From assembly GCA_003049485.1 (NCBI GenBank), contig PYST01000095.1:52101-116100 (forward strand): a stretch of 64,000 nucleotides of DNA. Direction: 5' to 3'. A program made the translations under genes and the position numbers. The DNA is from Ophioceras dolichostomum (lineage: Eukaryota; Ascomycota; Sordariomycetes; Magnaporthales; Ophioceraceae). How positions within the stretch are numbered: the first letter of the stretch is position 1; the number at the start of each line of letters is the position of its first letter. This document shows positions 45,201 to 57,692 of the stretch, in pieces. Below the pieces are notes generated by a model. The model saw only the letters and a list, made by a program, of their open reading frames with translations. It had not been told where the DNA came from and searched no databases.

Positions 45201-48200
45201 TGCCTGTTGGGCTTCAGCAAGGGGCGAAGCTGAGCCATGTACTTGGCCGAGATCGGCGCCATGTGGTGGGAGTGGAAGGCCCCGTTGATGCGGAGGCGGC
45301 GGCAGAACACCTTGTCTTGCACGAGCATGGCCTCCAGCTCGATGACGGCCGACAAGTCCCCCGAGGCGGTGATGCTGTTTTGGCTGTTGACGCATGCAAC
45401 GACGATGCTGCCGCTCTGGACGCGGTCAATGTACTGCTGGACCTTCTGTCGGCCCGCTCCCACGGCAATCATGCCGCCCTTGCCGATGATCCGATCCGTC
45501 TCGGCAGAGAGCGCGCCGCGGAGATAAGGTATGGCGATGGCCGAGCGGGCGTCGAGGGCTCGAGCGGCGTAGGCAGCCGCGACCTCGCCGCTGGAGTGGC
45601 CCGTCACTGCGGTCGGTCCAATGCCCCACGAACGCAACAGATCGACAAGCGCCATCTGGAGGGCGCTGCAAAGCGGGAGGCTGTACTCAAAGTTCTGGAC
45701 ATTGCTGGTTTCCTCGTCCCGGAGCAGCTCGTCTTTTCGGGGTCAAGTCAGGGGTCAGTCAGAGTCGCATTCTCCATCTTTCGTGTGGGCAAAACTGTGA
45801 GTGCAAAACTGAAAATTGCTTGGGGCACAAACCCATCAAAGACCAAGTCGCTCCCATCTCCCTGATGTGCACGCCCGCCTGCTCGATGCTGGCCCGGAAG
45901 ACGTCGTATCTGTGGATTAGCTCTCGCCCCATGGCATACCACTGCGCGCCCTGTCCGTTGAAGACAAATCCCAGCCGAGGCGGCTGCTTGGGGATCCGGG
46001 CTGCCGTCAGTTTGCTGCCGTTCAAGGACTCCTGCAGGTCGAGTACGTCCCTGGCACGGCAGGCTACCAGCCACGGCATGACGGTGCGGCGTCCGGACAG
46101 CGTGTATGCCAGATCGTGAAGCATTGGGCTGTTGGGCGGTTCGTTGTCTCGCATGGACAGGGACAGGTAGTCTTTCAGGTCACTGACGCGGCTGTGGCAG
46201 GAGGCTTGATCCTTGCCGTAGAGTACAAAGACACTGCCGGCCTGTAGACTGTCGGCTGGCCCTCTCGTGGCCGCAGCAGTGGGAATACTGGTCCGTGGGT
46301 GGCCGTTAACAGGATGGCAGCTGACCGGATGGCCGTTGACCATATGGTGGTTTTCGCCATTCGTGGCTCTCGGGCCGTGCCCGTTGGCTTGCGCGTGGCC
46401 GTTCGCTGCCGAGGACGCGGCGCCTGCCGAGTGACTGTTTGCTGGCGAGTAGCCGTTGACGGCTGCGACGGCTGCAACGGCTGCTGCACCAGGAGCCACG
46501 CCATTGAAAGAGGCCAGCAGGTCACCCACAGACTCGGGGCGATACTCCTCCAGGATGACGTGTGCGTTGGCGCCTCCGAACCCGAAGTTGTTGATGGAGG
46601 CCCTCCGCGTCGCCCCTCGCTTGGGCCACGGCTGGACTGCCGTCGGAACCTGTTCCCGCCAGCGTTAGCTTTTGGGTATGTGAATGGACTAAACACAGAC
46701 TACCGCCCGAAACAACCAAGCAAAAAAAGCCCACTCACACGCATGTTCCACTCGTCTAGTCTCAGCTTCGGATTACGCTTCTCAAAGTTGCCGTTTGGGG
46801 GCACGACGCCCGCCTCCAGAGCACACACGACCTTGATGACGCTGGCAAGGCCGCTGGCGGCCTCGGTGTGGCCGATGGCGGACTTGACGGAGCCTAGCAG
46901 GAGCGGGTCCGAGCCCGGAGGGCTCGCGGAGGCGATGACGTTGGCGATGGCACCGACCTCGATCGGATCCCCGGTCGGCGTGCCCGTGCCGTGCGCCTCA
47001 ACAAAGCCCGTCTCCCCTGGGTCCAGCCCGCAGGCCCGGTAGCATGCCCTCATGAGGCGCTCCTGGGCCTCCTGGCTGGGCGTGGTGATGGTCGGCGTCT
47101 TACCGTCCTGGTTGAGGGCAGTCCCGCGGATGATGGCGCGGATGGGATCGCCCGCTGCCACTGCGTCGTCCAGCCGCTTCAGGATGACGGCTGCGATGCC
47201 ATCGCCCCGGCCGTATCCGTTGGCTCTGTGATCGAAGGAGTAGGAGATGCCATCGGGAGACAGAAATCTACAGAGAAGAGGGCAAAGACATTGTGAGTCT
47301 GGCACATTTTCTCGGCCGTGAAGTCAGGGCGGCGGGCTCCGTCTTACCCTATGGTTGACATTGACACGAACACGTCGGGATTCAGCATCAGGTTGGCGCC
47401 CGTCACGATTGCTGCGCGTGATTCCCCGGCCTGGAGACTTCGACAGGCCAGATGCAGAGCCGTCAGTGTGGTGGAGCACCCTGTGTCGATGGTCATGCTA
47501 GGGCCGCGGAGATCGTAGAAATGGGACACGCGATTGGCGGCCATGGTCGCCGCGTTACCGGTCATGAAGTATCTCGGCAGAGTATGAGGATCGCGGGCCA
47601 GAGTATCGTGGTAGTCCCGTACCATGCACCCCGCGAAGACGGACGTATCGGACCCCTGGATGTCCGATAGCTTGATACCCGCTGGACTCTTGGACTCTTC
47701 TTGTCAGCGGCTCATCACAAGCCCGGCGCTGCTCGCCTCTGGCCGGGGCCGGGGCCGGGGTTGGGGTCGGGGCTGAGACTGACCGCTCTCTATTGCTTCG
47801 AACACGACCTCGAGTGTCATTCGGATCTGCGGATCCAGCGTCTATACTGCGTGTCAGCGGTCTGCAACACGGTCTGTAACAGAGCTATCTAGGCGGACCC
47901 CGGAGTCAGCTGGACTAACACTGGCAACCTCGGTGCTGAGGTTGAAGAAAGATGCATCGAAAGCCGCCGGGTCTGTCTCCAGAAAGTAGCCTCCGCGGAC
48001 ATTTGTCTTTTCACGCAGCCGAGCGTTAGTTAGCGTTGCCGGGTAGCGTTGCCACAAGCAGGATGGCAGGAGGGCAGGAAGACGCCTGGCCTGCCAGGGC
48101 TGCGCCCAGGGTTGAACACACAGAGCCAATCTTGTCCTTCTGCGGGTGTGAGATGCCACTTGTGGCGAATCTGGATTCGGGTATCTCGGACCATCCGGTT

Positions 48201-48304
48201 CGGCCACTCGCCAGCAGCTCCCAGAGTCTCCCGGGTGTTGTGACATTGCCCGCAAACCGGCACCCCATGCCGACAATGGCGATGGGCATGTCTGGAGAAG
48301 CCAT
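39299..48304 (-). CDS. Highly reducing polyketide synthase (KS-AT-DH-cMT-ER-KR-ACP)
   Basis: Nine exons (48304-48122, 48006-47920, 47841-47784, 47681-47348, 47267-46739, 46649-45833, 45732-40760, 40629-40348, 40180-39299) total 8145 nt, 2714 aa. KS has DTGCSTTL (Cys about 178), EAHGTGTPTGD and GHTEAASG. AT has GHSSGE (Ser about 716). DH has LGDHVVGSKVVFPAAG (His about 1063) and an Asp in TTLDSVFQ. C-methyltransferase has EIGAGTGGGT (about 1555). ER lies at about 1930-2310, but its cofactor loop reads VQVHGPMMAVIG instead of a GGVGQ type. KR (from about 2328) has GGLGGVG and the Ser/Tyr pair in FSSVLG...NYTAAGAYQ. ACP ends with GVDSL. No thioesterase is present. It makes a C-methylated, partly reduced chain, possibly the acyl donor for the ETP ester. 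Confidence 0.92.
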
Positions 48305-49671
48305 GTTGGGTCGCAGCGCGCCCTGTCCCAGGGCGGCAAAGCGGCAAAGCGACGTCGGTGGGCTAGGGGAATGAGAGGAGTCGTGCCAATCGTGGGACCG
48401 GTTTGAAGGACTTCGAGGCCCTGGGGCTTGCCATCGCAAGGCTTTAGTCTTTTTGCTGAAGATGGCTCAGTGCGCGACAAGTAGGTACATTCTTGTATGA
48501 AACACGGAAACACTTTGTCCTTGAGGCGGCTTGTCTACGGGGCCCTTGGCAGCGCTTGGAATCTAAGAGGCCGAACAGACCTCGGAGCAGGATGCCTCCA
48601 GTGTAGGAGCTAGCAGAAGCTCCAGTCGCGCCTCGCGCATGGCAGAGCTCGATGCGCCGGGGTGCGGAGCCGTGAGGGAAGTGGACGGACGCCGGTGTGT
48701 GGAAACGGGCCGAAGCCCTGGGAGCCGGAGGCCGGATCTGTGGGCCGGGGCGGCGGGACCAGAGTACGGCTTCCATGTCCGGCACAGTCGAAGCTCATAC
48801 CTTTCTTTTCCATCATTCTATCCCGTATTCCCGATAATAGAGAGTCGATATCATCCTAACTCGGACTGGAGGCAATTTGGACCCAAAAACCCGAGGATTC
48901 CGGGTTGGTCATCATCTGGTAATCCACATAACCAACTCATTGCCGGAGATATGGGGCGGGCCAGATTAACTGTCTCATGGCTGGAGCAGTCAACCATCCG
49001 ACGCCAAAAGTGAAACGACAATCCAGAAGCGGCGATCATGCCCCTCTCATGATTGAGTGTAATTTTGAGCTAACTTGGGTGTCGACGTAAGGCGGGCACT
49101 GGGCTCAACCAGCAAAGAGGATAGAGAAGCGGCCAAAAATGGGAGGGTTGTAATACGAAGGAAGCCTTCAGTATGCTCGTCGCTTCCAATATCGATGAGC
49201 CAACTCTGGGCGGATATCGTACGGGAGCGCGCGGTCACATGTGAGACTTCAGAACAATTTAAGGGCCTGCTGTGTAAGGAAGCTCGGGATCCAAATCCAT
49301 GGGAGACGTCGTGAGAACAGGTCCCCAGGATCTCGGATCCGAGTGGGGCCGGAAACGTGCACAGCACGTGGGCTGTCGTCCATTCACACTTCAAAGCAAA
49401 ACTCCATGGCTCCAATGATGAAGAGATCGACGTTGGAGGTGAACAATTTTTTATCTCGATGCGGCATGAGAGGAATACAAGTACACTGTGTCAGACAGAA
49501 GGTGGCACCGTATTCAATCAATTGGGCAGCACAATGGGTGTGTATTTTTCCGTGGTTTTTCTCTCTCTGTTCTTCTGTTGCTTCATCGCTCTCTCTGACC
49601 TGCTTGGGTCGAAATCTCTGATCTCCACGGATCCTCCAGGTCTGTGCACTCACGTGGCTCTACACGTGATT

Positions 49672-49766
49672 TCCATCACCTCTGGTAACCCTCTCCTAAC
49701 TGACACACTGCTCCAGCTNTCCATCACCTCTGGTAACCCTCTCCTAACTGACACACTGCTCCAGCT
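49672..49766 (+). repeat. Perfect 47-bp direct duplication separated by one N
   Basis: 49672-49718 and 49720-49766 are identical, with a single N at 49719. This is the signature of two contigs that overlap by 47 bp but were abutted with a placeholder instead of merged. Confidence 0.9.
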
Positions 49767-51978
49767 CGGGCGGCGCGTCTCGGCCCTCGAGTGACTAGGA
49801 TAAATTGAATTTGATCCGAAGCTACCGCGCGAATTTATACCTACAGATTCGCACATAGGAGTTGCGGCCAGTATTTCTACCAGGTAGCCTCCTATTAGAA
49901 ACAACTTGCTTTAAATTGGCTGTTCTAGGCATGGTTCCGTTGGAAGCTGAGAAGTGCGTACATGTTAAACAGTTGGGCATACGTTTGGTACGGTTTTCCC
50001 TCGACATGATGTAGGCGATCGTGACTGGCCTGCACCACAGACGTCTTTTATTTTGGTGTCTATCTACACCGTGGCTGCCGCAGAACCCCCTTCCTCTCTA
50101 TGTTGCAGCTGGCATGTTGTACTGTCCACAATAGGTCACATGATAATAAGGGCGGGGCAGAACGGAGTTTTGCCGTTTCCTCTGTAAAACGTTCATAGAT
50201 TGAAACGGTGGTGCTACCCTCATTTCCGAACGAAGTGTCTTATCTCGTCACAAAATGATTGGCTCTCATGTTTTCCAATGGCGCCCACTGTGATAGAATA
50301 GCTGCAGCGTGCGTCTGACGCAACCAACAAGGAGAATTAGAGTCAATTTCCTGCATCCAAAAGCACCCGTTTTCGGCCCTCCGCTCTCCCAATACTAATC
50401 CGTATGACAGCCGGACTAGTACTCAGGTAGGTGACCACTGGGGAATCCCTGGTGTTGTATGTTTTTGCTCCCATATTTTGCTGGCACTTCTTGTCCCTCT
50501 CCGGTCCCTCGGTCTACTCGATGATGACAGTAGGCTTTTTTTCTTTTGTCGGTATAGTGGTAGTCCAGGAAGCCTTGGAGCTAGCCATTCTTTGTGATGC
50601 AGTGGAAGTTAGGGGGACTCGACCCGTTCGTCGAGTCGCGAATGGCTCGCTGGGCGTCCAGCCGGCAATCCGATTCTTCAGATGGCATGGCTTCACAACC
50701 TGCTCTTGCAATAGTAGTTCAGGCAATATACAACAAAGTAGCAAGCAACATCTTTTGAATAGCCTCTCCCTTCGTCACCATTCCGGTACAGTCGGCCGTC
50801 GAGTGGGGTCCCTGCTCAGGCGGGCATCGTTGATGGTATAGGCCATGCATTTGATGCAGTCGGCCTGGTCGGCGAAAGTACTCGTTGGGCAACGAGGGCC
50901 TCGACGGTTTCGAAATGGTCCTCCATAGGCTTGGGGAGGACGGGACACTGGCCGAGGCGGCGCAACTCCTAGTGCTCGATCTACAAGTAATCCTCAACCG
51001 CAGGGAGTTCCGCTTCGCTTGAGAAGAAGGATGTTTCCAGAAAGCGTGTCTAGAATAACAAACAGTCGGACAAATCGACCGAGCTCAGTTCCCGTCATCT
51101 CCAAACTAGAGCGTCGTGGAGGAGGGCTTTTGTCCGTCCACGAGGTCCATGGCGACGGTACGCCAGCCGACAGGGCGGGGAACAAATTGGAGTGCTGGCG
51201 CTTTGTGTCGTTCAACAGTTCGAAGACGAGCTTCCTCGACACTGAATATTCAGCATCTTACGCAATGGGCCCTCGGTCTCTCTGTCGAAGCCACCGTGGG
51301 AGGGCTGAGGCAAGCCAGCCTCTCGCCCTACAGGCCCGTGACGGCGGCCATTCCTTGTCAGTCCCCGCCTGTGCTGCCGGGTGCCCCCCCGCACCGGGAA
51401 GTTGGCGCCCTAGTCGGGAGAGTTTGTACGACACGGACCATCTTGGTCAGCGGGCTTGAGAGCAGCGGACGCAGCGGACGCGGTTGACGCGGCCGCATCT
51501 CCCGGCCGGCATGGGTTTTCTTCTTCCGAGCACCATTTTGGAATACGCGTGTATGTGTGCAGACAAAGAACTTGTATTGCGCAGGACCAGCCAGCCGCGA
51601 AACAACCCTGTATCTACCAACTATATGTGGCTCATTGTGTGGAGCCGGCACAAGTACATCTCTCTTATTTCGTTACAGGGAGGCGAGGAAGGGAACCAGC
51701 CCCCGCCACGCCTTCCTGCTCCTTGAGCGATATGTCTCCAGGGAGGGAGAGAAGAGAGACGAAAATGAGAACAGCACACCCAACTATCCCGGGCAAATGT
51801 CACAGACGCACATGTTCCCCTTTCCCTTTGGAGTGGCGGTTTTGGTGATCATCGACGCGGCGGCGGGTACCTGCACGTATGGGGGACATACTGCACCGGG
51901 GTGTGTGGGTGGCACGCAACCCAACCGTGATTGTGCCTCGCCGCTCCACCACAGAACTCGAGGTATTGTCCCTGTATA

Positions 51979-52372
51979 TCACAAGGTACGGTTAGCGTAC
52001 GGGACGAAAGTCCTCCATTGGTGGACAAGGATGGAAGGCAAGGAAGGGCTACAGGAGACAATCCACTTCCTCCCTTGACCGCGCGGGGGAGAGGATTCTC
52101 GAGTGTGCCTGATGTCAGGGTCTCTCATTGGACGTACTTGTGCATTGAATCTGCAGTTGGGGCACCTCATTTGCTACGAAATCAGAAAAGGGGTCAGAGT
52201 GTTAGCCTACGGTGAACCCGATATCCATGTCGAAGATATAGCATGACAACTCCTTCCACGAGAGAGCTAAAATGGCTGAAAAGCATCTTTGGGTACGTAC
52301 CTCACTCCCGTGACACCTTTGGCAGTAAACAGGGACGGGGTCGGGCTGGAGGCAGCGGTGGCACTGGCCCAT
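51979..52372 (-). CDS. Possible small CxxC-rich (zinc-ribbon-like) protein
   Basis: Two exons (52372-52301, 52173-51979) would encode about 88 aa. The first starts MGQCHRC and carries CHRC and CQRC nine residues apart; the second begins QMRCPNC. So three CxxC pairs lie within the first 32 residues, a pattern typical of zinc binding. The intron is a canonical GTACGT...GTAG of 127 nt with a CTAAC-like branch site, and the phase matches. The C-terminal half is unremarkable and its 3' end could be spliced further. No function can be assigned. It may be a chance ORF; the conserved-looking Cys pattern across a good intron is the only support. Confidence 0.35.
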
Positions 52373-54111
52373 TTTTAGGAGATGGAAGTGGTTCGGTGGC
52401 TGGCACCTTGGTGAGTGAGGCGTCGGTTGGGAGCTGGTGGTCTGCGAGGAAAAGGAGAGAAGAGAACAGAAGAGAAGTGAGTGGGAATGTGATGAAGGTG
52501 AGGATGGTGATGACGATGCCTCCAAACGTTTCATTGCTGGCAGTTCCGGCGCCTTCTTATAGACGACGAGCGTCTCTGATCAGGGCTTAGAGTTGTCCTC
52601 ATCTTCCTCTCAGGAACGATCAGTTTACGAGGCAAAGATGCCTAGCCCAACAACATGTTGGTCTTCGTGAAGGCGGCTGGCTCACGAGGTCGTCTATGTC
52701 AGAGCAGTGAATGAGCGAGGTGAGACATGGTGACCATCGTAGAAGCCTCAGGGATCTAGCCAAGATTTGGTCGGCTATTCTGCTGCTGCTGCAAACTCAC
52801 GGCCCTCTCTCGTCGAGCGGCCGAAGTGCGGAGTTCTTGCCAACAGTCGGCGCCGGACATGTTGGCTCGTCTGAATCACCAGCCCGGCCGGCCGGAGACC
52901 CCAGTGTCATCATGTTCATAGACGAAGGTAAAGATTAGAGAAAGGGGCCTTGACCGATCGGTGAGCCCGCGTCCTCTAGCTTCTCAAGATAGAGAAGAGA
53001 AGTACGAGGGCGGCTTCCCGTGGCGGTGTCCAGCACAAGCTGGTCGGTCTGTCTACGGGGTGCCTCTTCGTATCCAGGGGGGGGGTGAGACCCTCACCTT
53101 GAGCTGAGCAACACAATGTTAGTACATCTTCTAAGCCCATATTTGGTTCCGCTCATCATATCCTGGCCGCGCGATGCTCTGTCGTCCAGCATGGCAACAG
53201 ACGCCAAGCCGAACACACTGCCAGTCCGTCCTGAGCCAGCTCTTCATATCTCGGAGCCCCCACAATGTCCTCTCGTCGTCGAGACATTCGCCGGGCCATC
53301 CTCGATTCGTCTCTTCGTATCGAGGGGGGTGTGATGTTTGCTCTGTTGTTAAATCGAACAACCGGTGCGGTGGTCGTGCCGAAGTTGACCCAATCCGACA
53401 CATAGAATCCATGCCCTCAGTTGCGGCAGCGATTTGCCGGTTTAGTAACTAGGGATCGGTGCCGACTTTATATAAGCCGCGCAGTTCAGTTTATTTTTGG
53501 AGGTGATTATGACCCAAGATCTGTATTTCGTCATTCCAGTCAATACAATCACCCACCAGCCACGAATACGCCACGTTACGATCGAATGAACGAAATTCTG
53601 CTAGAAACATAATCTGAAGTTCCGAACCGACTAGCGGGAGGGAAGTGAGCGGGATGGACGGCGGTGCAGATACAGTCCCCAAGCAACTGCCACTGATGGT
53701 TTGGAATGTACGGTGATGGCCTGGCTGCTCAGTAAGCTCGCGTTTGGGAATCGCGCTGATATTGAGCTTGGCTGGCGTCAATGATACGCCATGTGAGGTT
53801 CGCTGCGAGTATTCAAATGCAGTAACAGGCGGCAACCTGATGACAAGGGGAAAAGCCCAGTTGTTCATTATGGCGAGGTAGCTCAGCTGGGTATTTAGTG
53901 TTGTTTGGGCCACTATCCGACTAACAGAGGGGCTTCCTTTTCCAAGGTATTTATCTTCCATATATCCTCCCTCTGTCCAGTTCACATGCCTTCCACCGTC
54001 ATTGCGCCGGAAAGTGATCAAGTCCCGAGACAATCCTCAATCCTCTTCTCCAAATCCAGTCCTCGTGAAGGCTCAGCAGCCTCTGCGCGTCTCTCACCTC
54101 CCTCACCTCCT

Positions 54112-57100
54112 TCACGAACGGGCAGCAGCAGCAGCAGCAGCAGCAGCGAGGAGGCGCTTCTGCGTGATAACAAAGTCCCTGAAGTTGAGGGACTTGTTGC
54201 CCTTGGGCACGTTGAGGCCCGAGGCGATGCAGAGGATCCTCATGCGCGCGTGGTAGCGCAACCCCGTGAGCAGCTTGGGCGTGATGAGGAAGTACTGGGA
54301 CCCGCCGCTCTCCTCGCAGGCGATCTCGACCATGCGCTCGTGCACCATGCGCTCGTTGCGCGGGTCCATGCCCTGGTTGATCTCGTCCACGACGCGGAAA
54401 GGGGCCTGGGCCATCGCCTGGAGCGACATGAGGTAGAAGATGGTGCTGACGGCCCTCTCGCCGCCGGACTGCCGGTGCTGGTCGAGCAGCTGGAGCTCCT
54501 CGCCCTCGCGGAACCGGACCTTGATCTCGACGGCCCACTTGTCGAAGTCCTCGTCCTTGTGCACGCCAACCTCGCCGGCGCAGTTGATTTGCTCAAAGTT
54601 GTATCCGAACGCCGAGTCGATGCGGGCGATGACGGCGTCCAGCTGCGGCTCCCATGCCTGCCGGAGCTGGTCGATGTCAGCACTAAGCGTCCTGGCCGTC
54701 TCCTCCAGCCTGGCCTTCTGCCGCTTGTGCTTCTCGATGTCGCGGGCCCGCTGCTCGAACTCCTCGATGATGCGCGGGTTGGCCGCGTGCACGAATTCCA
54801 GCCGCGCCTTCTGTGCGTTGAGCTCGTTTTCCACCTCCTGCGCGGTCTTGCCGTGCCAGAGTTCTTCCACCCTCCCGCGCCGTTCAGCGTCAAGATCCTG
54901 GAAGAGCGTCTGCAGCTCATCGCGGAGAATCTGGGCGGCCTCTCTGCACTGGTCAATCTCTCGGGTCAAATCGGCGACTACATGCCTACCCTCAGTGAGG
55001 ATCTCGTGCATCTCGCTATTCTTGCTCTTCAGGCCCGTGATGTCCGACTCGGCCTCAGCTTGCTTGATTCTGGCTTCGATCAGCGCTTTGTACGCCTCCT
55101 GGATCTTGGGCAGATGAGCGTGGTGGCGGAGAGTTGCTTGGACTAGAGCTGCCGCCGCGGCGTCGACTTCGGAGTCAAGGGCGATGATGGCATCAAGCGC
55201 CTCCTGGTAATGCTGCCTCCTTTCGGCGAATCTCTCCTCCTCGATTCCTGCTGACAGTAAGCGTGCCGTTCGAAGCCCCTTATGTAAGGTGAGCGTAGAA
55301 GAACTCAAGTCATTTAAACTTACGTTTTTTCTCCGGGAGCGCTCTGAATTGGTTGGCCACCCTCTGCTTTTCGCTCTTTGCTGCTTTGAGCTCGTTCTAA
55401 GGGAGGGAGACACTGTCAGTACCCGCTGATCGCCAGCCGAGCTTCATCGGAGCTCTTTTCCTGTTCGGGGGAGGGTGGCGGGGGCCTTACCACTTGAACT
55501 GCGATTTCATCAATCTCTTGGGACCATTCAGTGTTTTGCGCTTGTAAAGCCTTGAGTTCGCGTGACAATTCCTGCAACTGATCGACCACCTCTTGGTACC
55601 GTTGCCGGAGCTGGGCTTTCTCAGCTGGATCCACAGGCTGGTCCATCCAGAAGGTGCCCGGCTGGATCTCGTTCGCTGAAGTAGAGATCGCGTGGGGGCC
55701 GTACTCGGGGCGGCGGCTCATCCGGTACGTGATTCCTCCGGCAGCAAAGCTCGAGAGACTCTTGTGCGCCATCAACTGCTCCTGCTGTTCCTCGGTGATG
55801 TCGCCGCGCCCTATTGCGTATGCGTGCATTTTCTTCTCGGCGCACAGCATTGCAAGGACAGGTGCTGGTCCCTCTAGATAGTCAACGGCGAAGCCGTCGA
55901 GCCCCAGTTCGCGGAGCTCTCTCTCGGTCATCGGGGGTTTGAACTGGTCGAGAGGCGTGAGGCAGGATCGGATGGTGACGGACAGACCCAGATCCTTGTA
56001 GAACTTATCACTCAGCTTCGTGTGGTCCGCCCGGCTTTGCGTAATGAAGCACAGGAAGTCGTCGTGCTGAAGCTGGCTCTGGACGTGGTCGGTATAGCTC
56101 TCATTCTTCACGGAGCATGACAGCAGAGGCGGTCCGAACACCTCCTTCTCGAAAAGGCCCATGTTCTCTGGCTCTCTTAGCCATTTGACGCCCTCGGCCA
56201 CGTCTGGGTGCTCGCGTTCTAGCCACTTGAACCGCTGGCCTGACTTGGTGTCCAGCTGATCGAGCTGTTCCTTGAGAGATCCCCTTTCGTTGCTCACCCT
56301 CCTCCCCCGTTGGTTCACTTCGGCGACCTTCTCCGCGATTTCCCGACGCTGGCTATCCAGCTCCCTCGACTTGTGCTCCTGCTCTCGAATCTTGGTGTTC
56401 CACTCTTGGGCATCGAACGGCTCCGGTTGCTCGGCCATTTTGCGTTCCAATTGCCCAATCTTCTTCTTGGACTCGCTGATGTCGTTCCTCTTGCCCCGTA
56501 GACCGTCGTGCTCGACCTGGCGCTGGTTCTGAACACTGCTCAGCTTGTCATCCAAGTCCGTAATGTCCGTGGCCAGTCGATCAGCGGTGACCTCCGCTTG
56601 CTTGAGCGCGGGCTTGAGGCGATCACGAATGACAAGCTTGATCTTGTTCGCGTAGTCCTCCTTCGCTTTGATGATCTCCATGGCGGGCCCCGACCTCGCT
56701 TCGAACTTCCTCAGCTTCGACTCGGCGGCCTTCCTCCTCTGTTTCGCGGCGGAGTGGGCTAGGCGTGCTTCTTGGTAGCTGACCATCATGTGGGCGAGCT
56801 TCAGGTCGTCGATACCTTTCTCGATCTCTTCCCTCTCCCGCAGTCTGTCAACATCGGGCATCAGAGCCTGCTGGCGGGTTTCCATAGACCTCAGCCGTTC
56901 CGCCTCTGCACCGATTTGGGCCTCCGCCTCTCTCTGCTGTCTATACATCGCCCTCAGCTTCTCTTGGTCGTCCGCCATCTCTCTGGGAGCCGCGGCCTGG
57001 AGCGTCTTGACGAGCAGCTCGACGGGGCTCAGGCCGGCGAACTCGGCGACCTTGTCCTGTGGTAGGAATTGGCAAAGGTTGTCGATCTGAATGCGGCGCT

Positions 57101-57692
57101 TCTGCATGAGCTCTTGGATTGCCTTAAGCGAGGAGGCCTGACCGTTGAGTCTGAACTGGCGGCTGTTATCTCCTGCGCTGATCCGGAGCATGATGATATC
57201 GTTCGCCCGTTGCCTCTCTGGCTTCTGCAGCTCAATTTCGACGGTAGCATGGTCCTTGCCGTGCTTCACGAACTCGCCAAACGAGGCAGCGCGACCAAGG
57301 ACGTTGGAGTGATATCCAAGCCCGAGGCAGATGGCGCAGACTAGCGAGCTCTTTCCGGTTCCGTTTGGGCCGATGATCATATTCAAATTTGGCCCGGGCA
57401 AGAACTCGGCATGCTCATACGTGACAAAGTTGTGAACCGTCACCCGCACGATGGATCCTGGTTGATACTCGCATTGCGAAGTGAGCGAGGGCCTGGGCGG
57501 CCGCTGTGCGACTGGTGTCTCGAACTCTTCGACGTCGTCGTCATCATCATCGTCATCATCGTCGTCGGTGGATTCATCTTTGATGCTCCTAACGTTTCGC
57601 TCGAGACGCCGTCGTTTGCGGTCGGCGGCATCGAGATCGCCCTCGCTCGCCGCGTCTGCGACGGAACGTGATCGCCGACGAGGTGTAGGCAT
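54112..57692 (-). CDS. smc5: Structural maintenance of chromosomes protein 5 (SMC5)
   Basis: Three exons (57692-55491, 55396-55324, 55250-54112) encode 1137 aa, the normal size for Smc5. An acidic/basic N-terminus (EST...DDDD) precedes the Walker A motif IIGPNGTGKSS (about 110). Long coiled coils flank a central hinge. The C-terminal head has the ABC signature SGGERAVST (about 1015) and Walker B RVVDEINQGMD. Smc5 pairs with Smc6 and Nse proteins in the nucleus for DNA repair and chromosome disjunction. The C-terminus ends in a poly-Ala run encoded by a CAG/CTG-type repeat at 54120-54150. It is a housekeeping gene and marks the right flank of the cluster. Confidence 0.95.

Larger units (their letters stand above)
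48305..54111. other. Gene-poor region between PKS and SMC5
   Basis: 5.8 kb of lower GC than the cluster genes, with many stop-broken overlapping frames. Apart from the small CxxC-protein candidate at 51979-52372 I find nothing supportable. A minus-strand frame at 53491-54033 (180 codons) has no recognisable domain and sits beyond the SMC5 3' end. The region also carries the 47-bp duplication around a single N. It looks like the right boundary of the biosynthetic locus. Confidence 0.55.

Noticed and set aside
50400..51500. Overlapping short ORFs considered as a decayed gene or transposon
   Set aside because: Frames are broken and neither strand shows a conserved motif; no terminal repeats were found. 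Not enough to call a pseudogene.
53876..53930. tRNA-like segment (TAGCTCAGCTGG, a good A-box match)
   Set aside because: No B-box (GTTCGA type), no anticodon arm and no acceptor pairing follow within 90 bases.
53491..54033. 180-codon minus-strand ORF next to the SMC5 3' end
   Set aside because: No domain, signal or splice support; it runs into the SMC5 downstream region. Left uncalled.
53905..55146. Long 413-codon plus-strand ORF
   Set aside because: It is antisense to SMC5 coding sequence, whose Walker B and signature motifs are unambiguous; the ORF is a GC-driven shadow.
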